From positions 1 to 5,557 of the forward strand of contig USMA01000085.1 in NCBI GenBank assembly GCA_900555765.1: a stretch of 5,557 nucleotides of DNA, in the 5' to 3' direction. Position numbers and translations under genes: made by a program. Source of the stretch: an uncultured Collinsella sp. (lineage in GTDB: Bacteria > Actinomycetota > Coriobacteriia > Coriobacteriales > Coriobacteriaceae). Position 1 is the stretch's first letter. Each line of letters begins with the position of its first letter. The notes beneath the pieces are model-generated. The model worked only from the letters and a program-made list of their open reading frames with translations, was not told the DNA's origin and ran no database searches. Positions 1 to 5,557 of this stretch are shown here, piece after piece.

Positions 1-2
1 TC

Positions 3-1172
3 TTTCCGCTGGTCGCCCATTACGGCACCAACGTCGTCGGCCTCACGCTCGACGAAGGCGGCATCCCCGATACCGCCGAGGCCCGCTTCGCCATCGCCGA
101 GCGCATCGTGGCCGAGGCTGCCCGCTACGGCATCGGACCGGACCGCATCCTCATCGACTGCCTGGTCATGACCGCCTCGACCAACCAGCGCCAGGCCGAG
201 CAGATCCTGCGCGCCATGTCCCTGTGCAAGGAGCGTCTGGGCGTCAAATGCGCGCTCGGCGTGTCGAACATCAGCTTTGGCCTGCCTGCCCGCCCGCTGC
301 TGGGTTCGGTCTTTTTGGCCGCCGCCTTTGGCGCGGGCCTGGACGCCCCCATCATGAACCCGGGTTCCAAGCGCTTTATGGACACCGTCTACAGCTATCG
401 CGTCTTGAGCGTTGAGGACGAGGGCTCGACCGGATACATCGAGCGCTATGCCGGCTGGACCGATCCGTACAAGATCGCCGCCAACCCGGCAGCCGCCCAG
501 GCCGCATCGAGTGATGCCGCGCCCGCTGCTGGCACCGCCGGCACCGACGGCAACGACGACCCGATTCGTCGCATGGTCGTCTCGGGCCGCAAAGGCGAAA
601 TCGCGGCCGAGACCGAGCGCCTGCTGGCAGACCACGACGCCATGGACCTCATCAACAATCACTTTATCCCCGCCCTCGACGAGGTTGGCGTCCTCTTTGA
701 CCAGGGCAAGTTCTTCTTGCCGCAGCTTATGGCCTCGGCCGAAGCCGCACGCGTGGGCTTCGACACCATCAAGCGCCTGATGCCCGCCGGCGAGATCGCC
801 GACAAGGGCAAGATCTGCGTGGCCACCGTCAAGGGCGACATCCACGACATTGGCAAGAACATCGTCAAAATGCTGCTCGATAACTACGGCTACACCGTCT
901 TTGACCTAGGCCGCGACGTCGACCCGCAAGAGGTGCTCAAGACCGTGCAGGAGCGTGACATTAAGCTCGTCGGCCTCTCGGCGCTTATGACCACCACCGT
1001 CGTGGCCATGGAAGAGACCATCAAGCTGCTTCATGCCGAGGTGCCGGGCGTCAAGGTCATCGTAGGCGGCGCCGTACTCACCCCCGAATACGCCAAGCAG
1101 ATCGGCGCTGACTACTACGCCAAGGACGCCGCCGAGAGCGCTCGTATCGCCGAAGAGGTCTTTGGGCAGTAA
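3..1172 (+). CDS. metH: Cobalamin-dependent methionine synthase (MetH type), C-terminal part, 5' truncated by window edge
   Basis: Transfers a methyl group from methyl-tetrahydrofolate through cobalamin to homocysteine, in the cytoplasm. The open frame runs in from the left edge, so the GTG at 108 is internal and not the start; 389 residues are visible. Counting from base 3, residues 1-140 are the end of the pterin-binding barrel, with LTLDEGGIP (14-22) and the MetH hallmark SNISFGLPAR (88-97). An Ala-rich linker follows (about 160-180). Residues about 186-262 are the helical B12 cap, and 270-389 the B12-binding Rossmann domain. That domain carries DIHDIGKN (279-286), whose His at bases 843-845 is the cobalt ligand, then VGLSALMTTT (323-332) and VGGAVLT (354-360). 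The protein ends there, so the C-terminal AdoMet reactivation domain of E. coli-type MetH is absent. The homocysteine-binding domain would lie outside the window; without it the gene could instead be another corrinoid methyltransferase. The family is certain, the exact substrate less so. Confidence 0.85.
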   Translation, partial: FPLVAHYGTNVVGLTLDEGGIPDTAEARFAIAERIVAEAARYGIGPDRILIDCLVMTASTNQRQAEQILRAMSLCKERLGVKCALGVSNISFGLPARPLLGSVFLAAAFGAGLDAPIMNPGSKRFMDTVYSYRVLSVEDEGSTGYIERYAGWTDPYKIAANPAAAQAASSDAAPAAGTAGTDGNDDPIRRMVVSGRKGEIAAETERLLADHDAMDLINNHFIPALDEVGVLFDQGKFFLPQLMASAEAARVGFDTIKRLMPAGEIADKGKICVATVKGDIHDIGKNIVKMLLDNYGYTVFDLGRDVDPQEVLKTVQERDIKLVGLSALMTTTVVAMEETIKLLHAEVPGVKVIVGGAVLTPEYAKQIGADYYAKDAAESARIAEEVFGQ

Positions 1173-1197
1173 CACATCGGAAACAACCGAGCACCAA

Positions 1198-1235
1198 AAC
1201 GTGCCGCACGCGCCACTTGGCACGTGCGGCACGTT
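1198..1235. repeat. Perfect 13-bp inverted repeat made of two palindromic half-sites
   Basis: The arms at 1198-1210 and 1223-1235 are exact reverse complements separated by 12 bases. The spacer can add a GCC/GGC pairing with an ACTT loop. Each arm contains its own 11-base palindrome: CGTGCCGCACG (1200-1210) and CGTGCGGCACG (1223-1233), with centres 23 bp apart. It sits between the metH-type stop (1172) and the next start (1281). As RNA it would form a strong hairpin able to end metH transcription, but no U-run follows on the forward strand. On the reverse strand a GTTTTGG stretch follows. The paired half-sites, about two helical turns apart, also fit an operator. The structure is seen directly; its function is not settled. 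Confidence 0.6.
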
Positions 1236-1240
1236 AGAAT
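1235..1240 (+). promoter_or_regulatory. Possible -10 promoter element upstream of the DUF711 gene
   Basis: TAGAAT matches five of six bases of the sigma-A -10 consensus and lies 40 bases before the ATG at 1281. No good -35 hexamer is found 16-18 bases upstream. TTGGCA at 1217-1222 is too close, 12 bases away. The element adjoins the palindromic arm at 1223-1235, so a protein bound there would block it. Weak call. Confidence 0.3.
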
Positions 1241-1268
1241 AGATAAGACTATGCTCGTTTTGGCAGAT

Positions 1269-1273
1269 AGGAG
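1269..1273 (+). promoter_or_regulatory. Ribosome binding site deciding the DUF711 start
   Basis: AGGAG lies seven bases before the ATG at 1281. The two upstream in-frame starts, GTG 1224 (inside the inverted repeat) and ATG 1251, have no such site, so 1281 is chosen. Confidence 0.75.
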
Positions 1274-1280
1274 CGCAAGG

Positions 1281-2645
1281 ATGGCGATCACGCCCGCAGA
1301 AATCGCGGAAACCCGCGGCATGGTTGAGGAACAGAACCTCGACATCAGGACCATCACCATGGGTGTTTCGCTCATGGGTTGCGGTGACGAGAACCTCGAC
1401 CGCATGTGCACGAAGATCTACGACCACGTGACGCACACGGCTGAGCATCTGGTCGAAACCGCCGAGAACCTCGAGCGCGAGTACGGTATCCCCATCGTCA
1501 ACAAGCGCGTTTCCGTCACCCCGGTGGCGCAGATCGCCGCGTGCTGCAAGAATGAGGACCTCACCCCCATCGCGCATGCCCTCGACCGCGCGGCCGAGAC
1601 GCTCGGTATCGATTACCTGGGCGGCTTCTCCGCGCTCGTCCAGAAGGGCATCGGTGACGCCGACCGCCGCGTCATCCAGTCCATCCCCCAGGCGCTCGCT
1701 ACCACGAGCCGCGTCTGCTCCAGCGTCAACGTCGCCAGCCTGCGCGCCGGTATCAACATGGATGCCGTGCTCATGGCCGCCCAGACCATCATCGATGCTG
1801 CTAAACTCACGGCCGACCAGGATTCCGTCGGCGCTTCCAAGTTTGTCTGCTTTGCCAACATGGTCGAGGACTCCCCGTTTATGGCGGGCGCCGTCCACGG
1901 CGGTGGCGAGGCCGACGCCGTCATCAACGTAGGTGTCTCGGGCCCCGGCGTTATGGCTGCAGCCCTGGAGACGCTCCCCGACTCCGCCTCGATGATGGAA
2001 GTCGCCGAGAAGATCAAGCAGACCGCCTTTAAGATCACCCGTGCGGGCGAGCTCATGAGCCGCGAGGCCGCCCATCGCCTGGGTGTCGAGAAGGGCATTG
2101 TCGACCTGTCGCTGGCACCTACGCCTGCCATTGGCGACTCTGTCGCGCGCATCCTCGAGATCATCGGCGTGGGCACCTGCGGTGGCCCCGGCACGACCTG
2201 CGCGCTCGCCTTGCTCATCGATGCCGTCAAGATGGGCGGCGTCATGGCCAGCTCCAGCGTGGGCGGTCTTTCCGGCGCTTTCATCCCCGTGTCCGAGGAT
2301 GCCGGCATGATCGCCGCCGTCGAGGCCGGCGCGCTTTCGCTCGAGAAGCTCGAGGCCATGACCTGCGTGTGCTCCGTTGGCCTGGACATGATCGCCATCC
2401 CCGGCGACACCCCGGTCGAGACCATCGCCGGCATCATCGCCGACGAGATGGCCATCGGCGTCATCAACAACAAGACCACGGCCGTCCGCGTGATTCCCGC
2501 CATTGGCAAGGGCGTGGGCGACTGCGTCGAGTACGGCGGCCTGTTTGGCCGTGCGCCCATCATGCCGGTGAACCCCAACGCCGGCACCGTGCTTGCCCAT
2601 CGTGGTGGACGCTTCCCGGCACCGCTGAACTCGCTGAAGAACTAG
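1281..2645 (+). CDS. UPF0210 / DUF711 family protein (PFL-like fold), function unknown
   Basis: A complete 454-residue protein, the usual length for UPF0210/DUF711. The family is widespread in bacteria and archaea, has a pyruvate-formate-lyase-like fold in solved members, and has no established reaction. Recognisable conserved blocks are [12 protein letters not shown] (20-31), [11 protein letters not shown] (75-85), [10 protein letters not shown] (114-123), a Gly-rich stretch with AVHGGGEAD (204-212) and VGVSGPGV (217-224), [13 protein letters not shown] (298-310), [12 protein letters not shown] (366-377) and [12 protein letters not shown] (395-406). No signal peptide or membrane segment is seen. 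The start at 1281 is set by AGGAG seven bases upstream, and the N-terminus then matches family members. In many genomes the gene directly follows a small ACT-domain gene (UPF0237); here its upstream neighbour is the MetH-type gene and no ACT gene lies between. Family assignment is firm; any metabolic or regulatory role is inference. Confidence 0.9.
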   Translation: MAITPAEIAETRGMVEEQNLDIRTITMGVSLMGCGDENLDRMCTKIYDHVTHTAEHLVETAENLEREYGIPIVNKRVSVTPVAQIAACCKNEDLTPIAHALDRAAETLGIDYLGGFSALVQKGIGDADRRVIQSIPQALATTSRVCSSVNVASLRAGINMDAVLMAAQTIIDAAKLTADQDSVGASKFVCFANMVEDSPFMAGAVHGGGEADAVINVGVSGPGVMAAALETLPDSASMMEVAEKIKQTAFKITRAGELMSREAAHRLGVEKGIVDLSLAPTPAIGDSVARILEIIGVGTCGGPGTTCALALLIDAVKMGGVMASSSVGGLSGAFIPVSEDAGMIAAVEAGALSLEKLEAMTCVCSVGLDMIAIPGDTPVETIAGIIADEMAIGVINNKTTAVRVIPAIGKGVGDCVEYGGLFGRAPIMPVNPNAGTVLAHRGGRFPAPLNSLKN

Positions 2646-2661
2646 CTGAGGGGACTGGCGA

Positions 2662-2795
2662 GGAGCCCCGGGGAGGGCAAATATATAAGGTCGCCTGCTC
2701 GGACAGTCCTGACTCGCACGGAGAGCACATTACGTGCCCTCCGGCTCGTGCGTAACTCGCTATCGACCTTATATATTTGCCCTCCCCGGGGCTCC
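2662..2795. repeat. 134-bp hairpin element with a perfect 32-bp terminal inverted repeat (MITE-like)
   Basis: Bases 2662-2693 are the exact reverse complement of 2764-2795, 32 bp without a mismatch. Each arm holds a self-complementary CCCCGGGG block and an AT-rich ATATATAA/TTATATAT block. The interior is imperfectly palindromic: GCAC at 2725-2728 and GTGC at 2734-2737 close a five-base loop, and CGCACG/CGTGCG and GGAG/CTCC segments can also pair. A further outer pairing, CTGAGG (2646-2651) with CCTCAG (2808-2813), may extend the element to 168 bp. It begins 16 bases after the DUF711 stop. No transposase gene and no clear target-site duplication are seen, and no U-run follows, so it is not a standard terminator. 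A MITE, a dispersed palindromic repeat or a structured RNA are all possible. Confidence 0.75.
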
Positions 2796-2813
2796 CGCAC
2801 AACGGGACCTCAG

Positions 2814-2949
2814 TCGGGTTCTATCCCGGTTGCAGTTGCTTCGCTCCTGCACCACTTGGCTGGTGTGGCGGCTTGGCGTTGGAACGGTTCTTTTTCTGAT
2901 ATATGCTGGTTGCGGCTCTTCTTTTGGGGGGAGTCGCTTTTTTGTTGCT
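2814..2949 (+). other. T-rich non-coding leader before the methyltransferase gene
   Basis: This stretch follows the hairpin element and leads to the methyltransferase ribosome binding site. It is clearly more T-rich than the DUF711 gene, with runs such as TTCTTTTTCTGATATATG around 2888-2905. TATATG at 2900-2905 resembles a -10 element, but TTGGAA at 2879-2884 is only 15 bases upstream, so a promoter is possible but not convincing. The ATG at 2903 is in frame with the gene and would add a hydrophobic 20-residue stretch, but it has no ribosome binding site. No other gene is supported here. Confidence 0.4.
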
Positions 2950-2955
2950 AGGAGG
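2950..2955 (+). promoter_or_regulatory. Strong ribosome binding site deciding a GTG start
   Basis: AGGAGG, a full Shine-Dalgarno core, sits seven bases before the GTG at 2963. This favours GTG over the in-frame ATG at 2903 and removes a spurious hydrophobic N-terminus from the methyltransferase. Confidence 0.75.
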
Positions 2956-2962
2956 TTGGCCC

Positions 2963-3850
2963 GTGGTTGATGGGGATGCTCGCTCTGAGCTTCTTTCTGC
3001 TGATTGGAATGGCGAGTGGATGCGTCTGCAAGCTGATCGGCGGCGGGCTGATGATTCTTTTGAGTGGGATAAGCGGGCTCGGCATTTTCGGCCGCTTGAG
3101 ACTGCTCCGTATGCCCGAGATTTTATAAAGCTGTTGGCGTTAAAGCCTGGTGAATCGGTGCTTGATATGGGATGTGGGGCTGGGTCGATTGCCATTCCGC
3201 TTGCGCAAGACGGACATCCCGTGATTGCCGCTGATTTTTCCCCTGCCATGTTGGGCACGCTTGATGCCGGCATTGAGTATTACGGGCTCGAGGATCTTAT
3301 TACGCCGCTTGAGCTTGCTTGGGATGATGATTGGGATTTGGTTGGCCCGGTCACGAAAGCGGTAGATGTTGCCTTTGCCAGTCGGTCGGTTACGACGACC
3401 AATCTAAAAGGTGCGCTTGCCAAGCTTGATCGTACGGCTCGTCGGCGTTGTGCTGTCACGATGGTCGCCAACTCCAGCCCGCGCTATGACCTGCACCTGA
3501 TGAACGCCATCGGCGCCTCGGTTACCTGCAGTAATGGCTTTGTGTATGCTTTTAATATCCTCATTCAGATGGGTGCCCTGCCGCAGGTTACGTACTTTGA
3601 ATCGCCCCGTCGCGACACCTTCGATAGCCTTGAGGCGGGCGTAGCAGATTTTTCCCGTATGCTCGAGCATGGCAACGAGGATAAGATCGACCGCCTGCGC
3701 GACTACATCGCTCAACACATGATTGAGAATCCCCGTGCCGGCGAGCCGGGCTCCAAGGGCGTGCCGCAGGGACGCTACATGCTCGACCACGTCCGCAAGG
3801 TCCGTTGGGCGTTTATTGCATGGGAGCCGGTCTCTGCGCCCAGCTCATAG
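2963..3850 (+). CDS. Class I SAM-dependent methyltransferase, substrate unknown
   Basis: A predicted soluble protein of 295 residues that transfers a methyl group from S-adenosylmethionine. SAM-binding motif I is VLDMGCGAG (66-74), followed by the motif II region VIAADFSPAML (87-97), in which Asp91 is the likely ribose-contacting acid. DVAFASRSV (135-143) fits the motif IV strand. The first 50 residues are charged and Trp-containing (SADWNGEWMRLQ), and the C-terminal 130 residues match no substrate domain I can name. The start is GTG 2963, placed by AGGAGG seven bases upstream. Codon use is odd: the first 60 codons have 29 ending in T and 3 in C, whereas 60 codons from base 3470 have 17 and 25. 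That suggests a mosaic origin or recent replacement of the 5' half. The genes around it do not reveal the target, which could be a small molecule, RNA or protein. The fold is confident, the function unknown. Confidence 0.85.
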   Translation: MVDGDARSELLSADWNGEWMRLQADRRRADDSFEWDKRARHFRPLETAPYARDFIKLLALKPGESVLDMGCGAGSIAIPLAQDGHPVIAADFSPAMLGTLDAGIEYYGLEDLITPLELAWDDDWDLVGPVTKAVDVAFASRSVTTTNLKGALAKLDRTARRRCAVTMVANSSPRYDLHLMNAIGASVTCSNGFVYAFNILIQMGALPQVTYFESPRRDTFDSLEAGVADFSRMLEHGNEDKIDRLRDYIAQHMIENPRAGEPGSKGVPQGRYMLDHVRKVRWAFIAWEPVSAPSS

Positions 3851-3967
3851 CCTGTTCGCAGCCCGCACTGCCCACTCACTCGGCATCCGCATTCTTTTTG
3901 AACTGGGCAAACGCGCTCCACACCGCGCCGTTCCTGCGCTATCGTGGGACAGCTCACGTAGATTAAG

Positions 3968-3982
3968 GCCCCGTCGCGGGGC
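3968..3982 (+). other. Small GC hairpin in the yhbY leader
   Basis: GCCCCG-TCG-CGGGGC can form a six-bp stem with a three-base loop, ending 26 bases before the yhbY start. GGGG (3978-3981) could alternatively pair with CCCC (3984-3987), so two exclusive pairings exist. No T-run follows, so it is not a typical terminator. A weak -10-like TAGATT lies just upstream at 3959-3964. A regulatory role is only a possibility. Confidence 0.3.
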
Positions 3983-4008
3983 GCCCCATACATAGAAAGC
4001 GAGAACCC

Positions 4009-4308
4009 ATGGCACTGACAGGAGCCCAGGTCAAGCAGCTTCGCAGCATGGCCCATCACCTCAACCCCGCCATCATCATCGGCAAGTCCGATGTCAACGA
4101 GGGCACCGTCGAGCAGACGGTCGCCTACCTGGAGAAGCACGAGCTCGTTAAGTGCTCTGTGCTGGACGGCTCCAGCCTTTCTGCCCGCGAGGCCGCCGAG
4201 GAGCTCGCCGAGCGCTGCCACGCCGAGGTCGTCCAGGTTATCGGCCGCAAGTTCTCGCTGTATCGCGAGTCCTCGCGCAAGGATATCGAGATGATCATGC
4301 TCGTCTAA
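4009..4308 (+). CDS. yhbY: YhbY family RNA-binding protein (CRM domain)
   Basis: A complete 99-residue protein, the usual size for YhbY: a single CRM domain that binds pre-50S ribosomal particles in E. coli and aids large-subunit assembly. Visible family features are the N-terminal LTGAQVKQLRSMAHHLNP (3-20), the hydrophobic strand AIIIGK (21-26), the helix ending in YLEKHELVKC (40-49), and the C-terminal strands VVQVIGRKFSLYR (74-86). The loop that is normally GxxG reads GKSD (25-28) here, with Asp in place of the second Gly. The start ATG at 4009 has a modest AGCGAG ribosome binding site (3998-4003) five bases upstream. The gene lies 158 bases after the methyltransferase, probably has its own promoter, and is closed by a strong terminator at 4346-4379. 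In several bacterial lineages yhbY sits near nadD, obg or rsfS; none is in this window. Confidence 0.93.
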   Translation: MALTGAQVKQLRSMAHHLNPAIIIGKSDVNEGTVEQTVAYLEKHELVKCSVLDGSSLSAREAAEELAERCHAEVVQVIGRKFSLYRESSRKDIEMIMLV

Positions 4309-4345
4309 GAGCCAATGATCCGGCGAGCCAACACATAGCAAGCTC

Positions 4346-4379
4346 ACGGGTGCCCAAGTACTTTGGGCGCCCGTTTTTT
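4346..4379 (+). terminator. Intrinsic terminator after yhbY
   Basis: A 12-bp stem pairs 4346-4357 with 4363-4374 (one G-U pair) around a GTACT loop and is followed by six T on the forward strand (4374-4379). It lies 37 bases after the yhbY stop. The T-run overlaps the last codon of the convergent reverse gene, whose stop is at 4378-4380. On the reverse strand the hairpin has no U-run, so it mainly serves forward transcription. Confidence 0.9.
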
Positions 4380-5556
4380 ATCGCTCGACCAGCACGCGAT
4401 TGAGCCGCCCCTCCACCAAGCGCTCGTACAGACGCCGCGTCTCGGGCTCGGGCACGCCATTGACCTGCTCCCTCAGATGGTGCATATGCCCGCTGTATAG
4501 CTCGACGATATCGCGCCGCCGCCCCGCCGCACTGTAGACGCGCATGGCGCAGCGCACCATATCCTCGCGCGCCGTTTCCTGTCGAAGCCCCGACTCCGCC
4601 AGCCAAATCGCCGACTGCAGATCGTTTTCTTCTAGAGCAGCATTTGCTCCCTTAATCATGCAATCGATGTACTTTGACTGCATAATGCGTCGCATACGCA
4701 AAAAGTAGGTGGGATTACAGCCATTGGGAACATACAGCGGTCCGGCATAAAGCTGCTCAATCTTAAGGCACAGCTCAACTAAATGGGGCCCGCGCGCACC
4801 CGTGCGATTTCCCAAAACCTCGCGGCTTATCTGATCAAACAGCCGTACATCGGTCTTGACGTAGTCGCCGTTGAGTCCGATGCATTCATTTTGGATGAGC
4901 ACACACGACTTGCCATCCGGCGTCGGCCCCAAAGCCGACCGCAAGCGCGATATCGTCGAGTACAGGTTGTTGCGGGCGCTATTGTACTCGGCATGGGGCC
5001 ACAGCTCCATGGCCAGCGTCTCACGATCGACGAGCGCAGCCATGCCCAGCGCAAGCCGCGCGGCAAGCGTCGCGCAGTCCGTCTGCGCCGCGCAGAGGCT
5101 GAGTGTCCCGCTCTGCGCCTCGCCTGTAAACAGACGAATACCCGGAATATCCTCCAACATGGATGCAAGCAGCCTTCTAAGGCGGATTTCGTGCGCAAGC
5201 AGGCGCTGCGGGGTCTGCCGCCGCACAAAGCGCAGCCCGGCGGCAAGGCCGCAGCTGCCGCAGACGTTCTGCGTCCCGGCCTCCGCGTGATCCGGCAGCT
5301 CCGGCGGCATATCCGGCAGGCGCGAGGCGCTGCCGCTGCCGCCCTCCAGAAGCGTATCCGGCATACGGGCGCACAGGAGCAGCCCTGTGCCCTGCGGGCC
5401 GTAGAGCGCTTTATGGCCCGGCATACCGATAAAATCCGCGCCCAGCTCCGCAAGGCGCACAGGCAGCAGCCCCGCCGACTGCGACGCGTCGAGCACGAAC
5501 GGAACGCCGCGCGCACGGCACAGGGCCGCAATTTCTTCGACAGGCAGGATATACCC
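4378..5556 (-). CDS. Fused open frame: truncated cysteine desulfurase (class V aminotransferase) joined to a winged-helix/BTAD regulator; 5' cut by window edge
   Basis: The reverse frame is open from the right edge to the stop at 4378 (392 visible residues; the GTG at 5496 is internal). The N-terminal part, from 5556 to about 5050, is a PLP-dependent class V aminotransferase of the cysteine desulfurase group. It shows VLDASQSAG with the cofactor-contacting Asp and Gln, GHKALYGPQGTG with the PLP-binding Lys at bases 5410-5412, then EGGSGS and EAGTQN. It stops before the C-terminal region that would hold the catalytic Cys loop, so it cannot be a complete desulfurase. From about 5050 onward it is a SARP-like regulator: RETLAMELWP and ARNNLYSTISRLRSALG are the second half of a winged helix, followed by a BTAD helical domain ending in PETRRLYERLVEG. 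The first helix of the winged domain is missing. Both folds are broken at the join and GC content changes there. An assembly chimera or recombination scar is more likely than a working fusion. Confidence 0.8.
   Translation of the reverse strand, partial: GYILPVEEIAALCRARGVPFVLDASQSAGLLPVRLAELGADFIGMPGHKALYGPQGTGLLLCARMPDTLLEGGSGSASRLPDMPPELPDHAEAGTQNVCGSCGLAAGLRFVRRQTPQRLLAHEIRLRRLLASMLEDIPGIRLFTGEAQSGTLSLCAAQTDCATLAARLALGMAALVDRETLAMELWPHAEYNSARNNLYSTISRLRSALGPTPDGKSCVLIQNECIGLNGDYVKTDVRLFDQISREVLGNRTGARGPHLVELCLKIEQLYAGPLYVPNGCNPTYFLRMRRIMQSKYIDCMIKGANAALEENDLQSAIWLAESGLRQETAREDMVRCAMRVYSAAGRRRDIVELYSGHMHHLREQVNGVPEPETRRLYERLVEGRLNRVLVER
5028..5075 (-). other. Junction between desulfurase-like and BTAD-regulator sequence
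   Basis: On the reverse strand the protein reads CATLAARLALGMAALVDRE here. The left half fits a desulfurase helix before its active-site loop, and the right half fits the winged helix of a BTAD regulator. Hand counts of GC on either side differ: 77% in 5281-5340 and 72% in 5341-5400, against 57% in 4741-4800 and 40% in 4621-4680. The short word GCAAG occurs twice close together at the join (+ strand). The exact breakpoint cannot be fixed by eye. Confidence 0.6.
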
Positions 5557-5557
5557 G

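Noticed and set aside
1613..2587. Reverse-strand open frame of 324 codons inside the DUF711 gene
   Set aside because: Shadow of the forward gene; composition is that of an antisense frame and no ribosome binding site or domain is seen.
906..2600. Long reverse-strand open frame of 564 codons opposite metH and the DUF711 gene
   Set aside because: It is a mirror of two well-conserved forward genes in GC-rich sequence; its His/Asp/Gly-rich translation resembles no family and spans an intergenic gap and a hairpin.
2662..2795. Reading the long hairpin as the DUF711 transcription terminator
   Set aside because: No U-run follows the right arm, and the 134-bp size and 32-bp stem exceed a normal intrinsic terminator; it may still affect RNA stability.
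2662..2795. CRISPR array or attachment site at the inverted repeat
   Set aside because: The repeat units are inverted, only two in number, with no spacers, no cas genes, no integrase and no tRNA end nearby.
2903..2962. N-terminal hydrophobic extension of the methyltransferase from ATG 2903, which would look like a membrane anchor
   Set aside because: There is no ribosome binding site before 2903, while AGGAGG sits seven bases before GTG 2963; the hydrophobic stretch is most likely untranslated leader.
2734..2970. Short forward and reverse open frames across the hairpin element (about 65-80 codons)
   Set aside because: They are read through the inverted repeat and its leader, have no family resemblance, and their similar peptides (such as YICPPRG) on both strands simply reflect the repeat arms.
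4827..5531. Reverse-strand open frame of 234 codons overlapping the desulfurase/BTAD frame
   Set aside because: Arg/Cys/Ala-rich shadow frame without recognisable motifs; the adjacent frame holds clear PLP-enzyme and BTAD motifs.

Overview
The window looks like a GC-rich chromosomal stretch from a Coriobacteriia-type actinobacterium. Collinsella or a close relative is my best guess, from gene content, codon style and a BTAD-type regulator; this is inference, as no marker gene is present. It carries four forward genes (the first cut by the left edge) and one reverse gene cut by the right edge. No rRNA, tRNA, CRISPR array or recognisable transposase was seen.

Layout. (1) 3-1172, +: the C-terminal part of a cobalamin-dependent methionine synthase (MetH type), with the end of the folate-binding domain, an Ala-rich linker, the B12 cap and the B12-binding domain. 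It stops directly after the B12 domain, with no AdoMet reactivation domain. (2) 1173-1280: an intergenic gap with a perfect 13-bp inverted repeat whose two arms are each palindromic, overlapping a possible promoter. (3) 1281-2645, +: a full-length UPF0210/DUF711 (PFL-like) protein. (4) 2646-2962, no gene: a 134-bp hairpin element with a perfect 32-bp stem, then a T-rich leader ending in a strong ribosome binding site. (5) 2963-3850, +: a class I SAM-dependent methyltransferase of unknown substrate, whose first half uses almost only T-ending codons while its second half turns C-rich. (6) 4009-4308, +: YhbY, a small CRM-domain RNA-binding protein of ribosome assembly, closed by a strong intrinsic terminator. 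(7) 4378-5556, -: a convergent open frame joining a class V aminotransferase/cysteine desulfurase fragment (5' part) to a winged-helix/BTAD regulator (3' part).

The forward genes do not form an obvious single pathway. MetH makes methionine, the precursor of SAM, and the methyltransferase uses SAM, but intergenic gaps and regulatory structures separate them, so I do not propose one operon. The most striking feature is the reverse-strand fusion. It breaks both protein families inside their folds, coincides with a marked rise in GC content and lies about 500 bp from the sequence end. A chimeric assembly or a recombination junction is therefore more likely than a functional fusion. The long hairpin at 2662-2795 looks like a MITE or a dispersed repeat and is the best candidate for an undescribed element.
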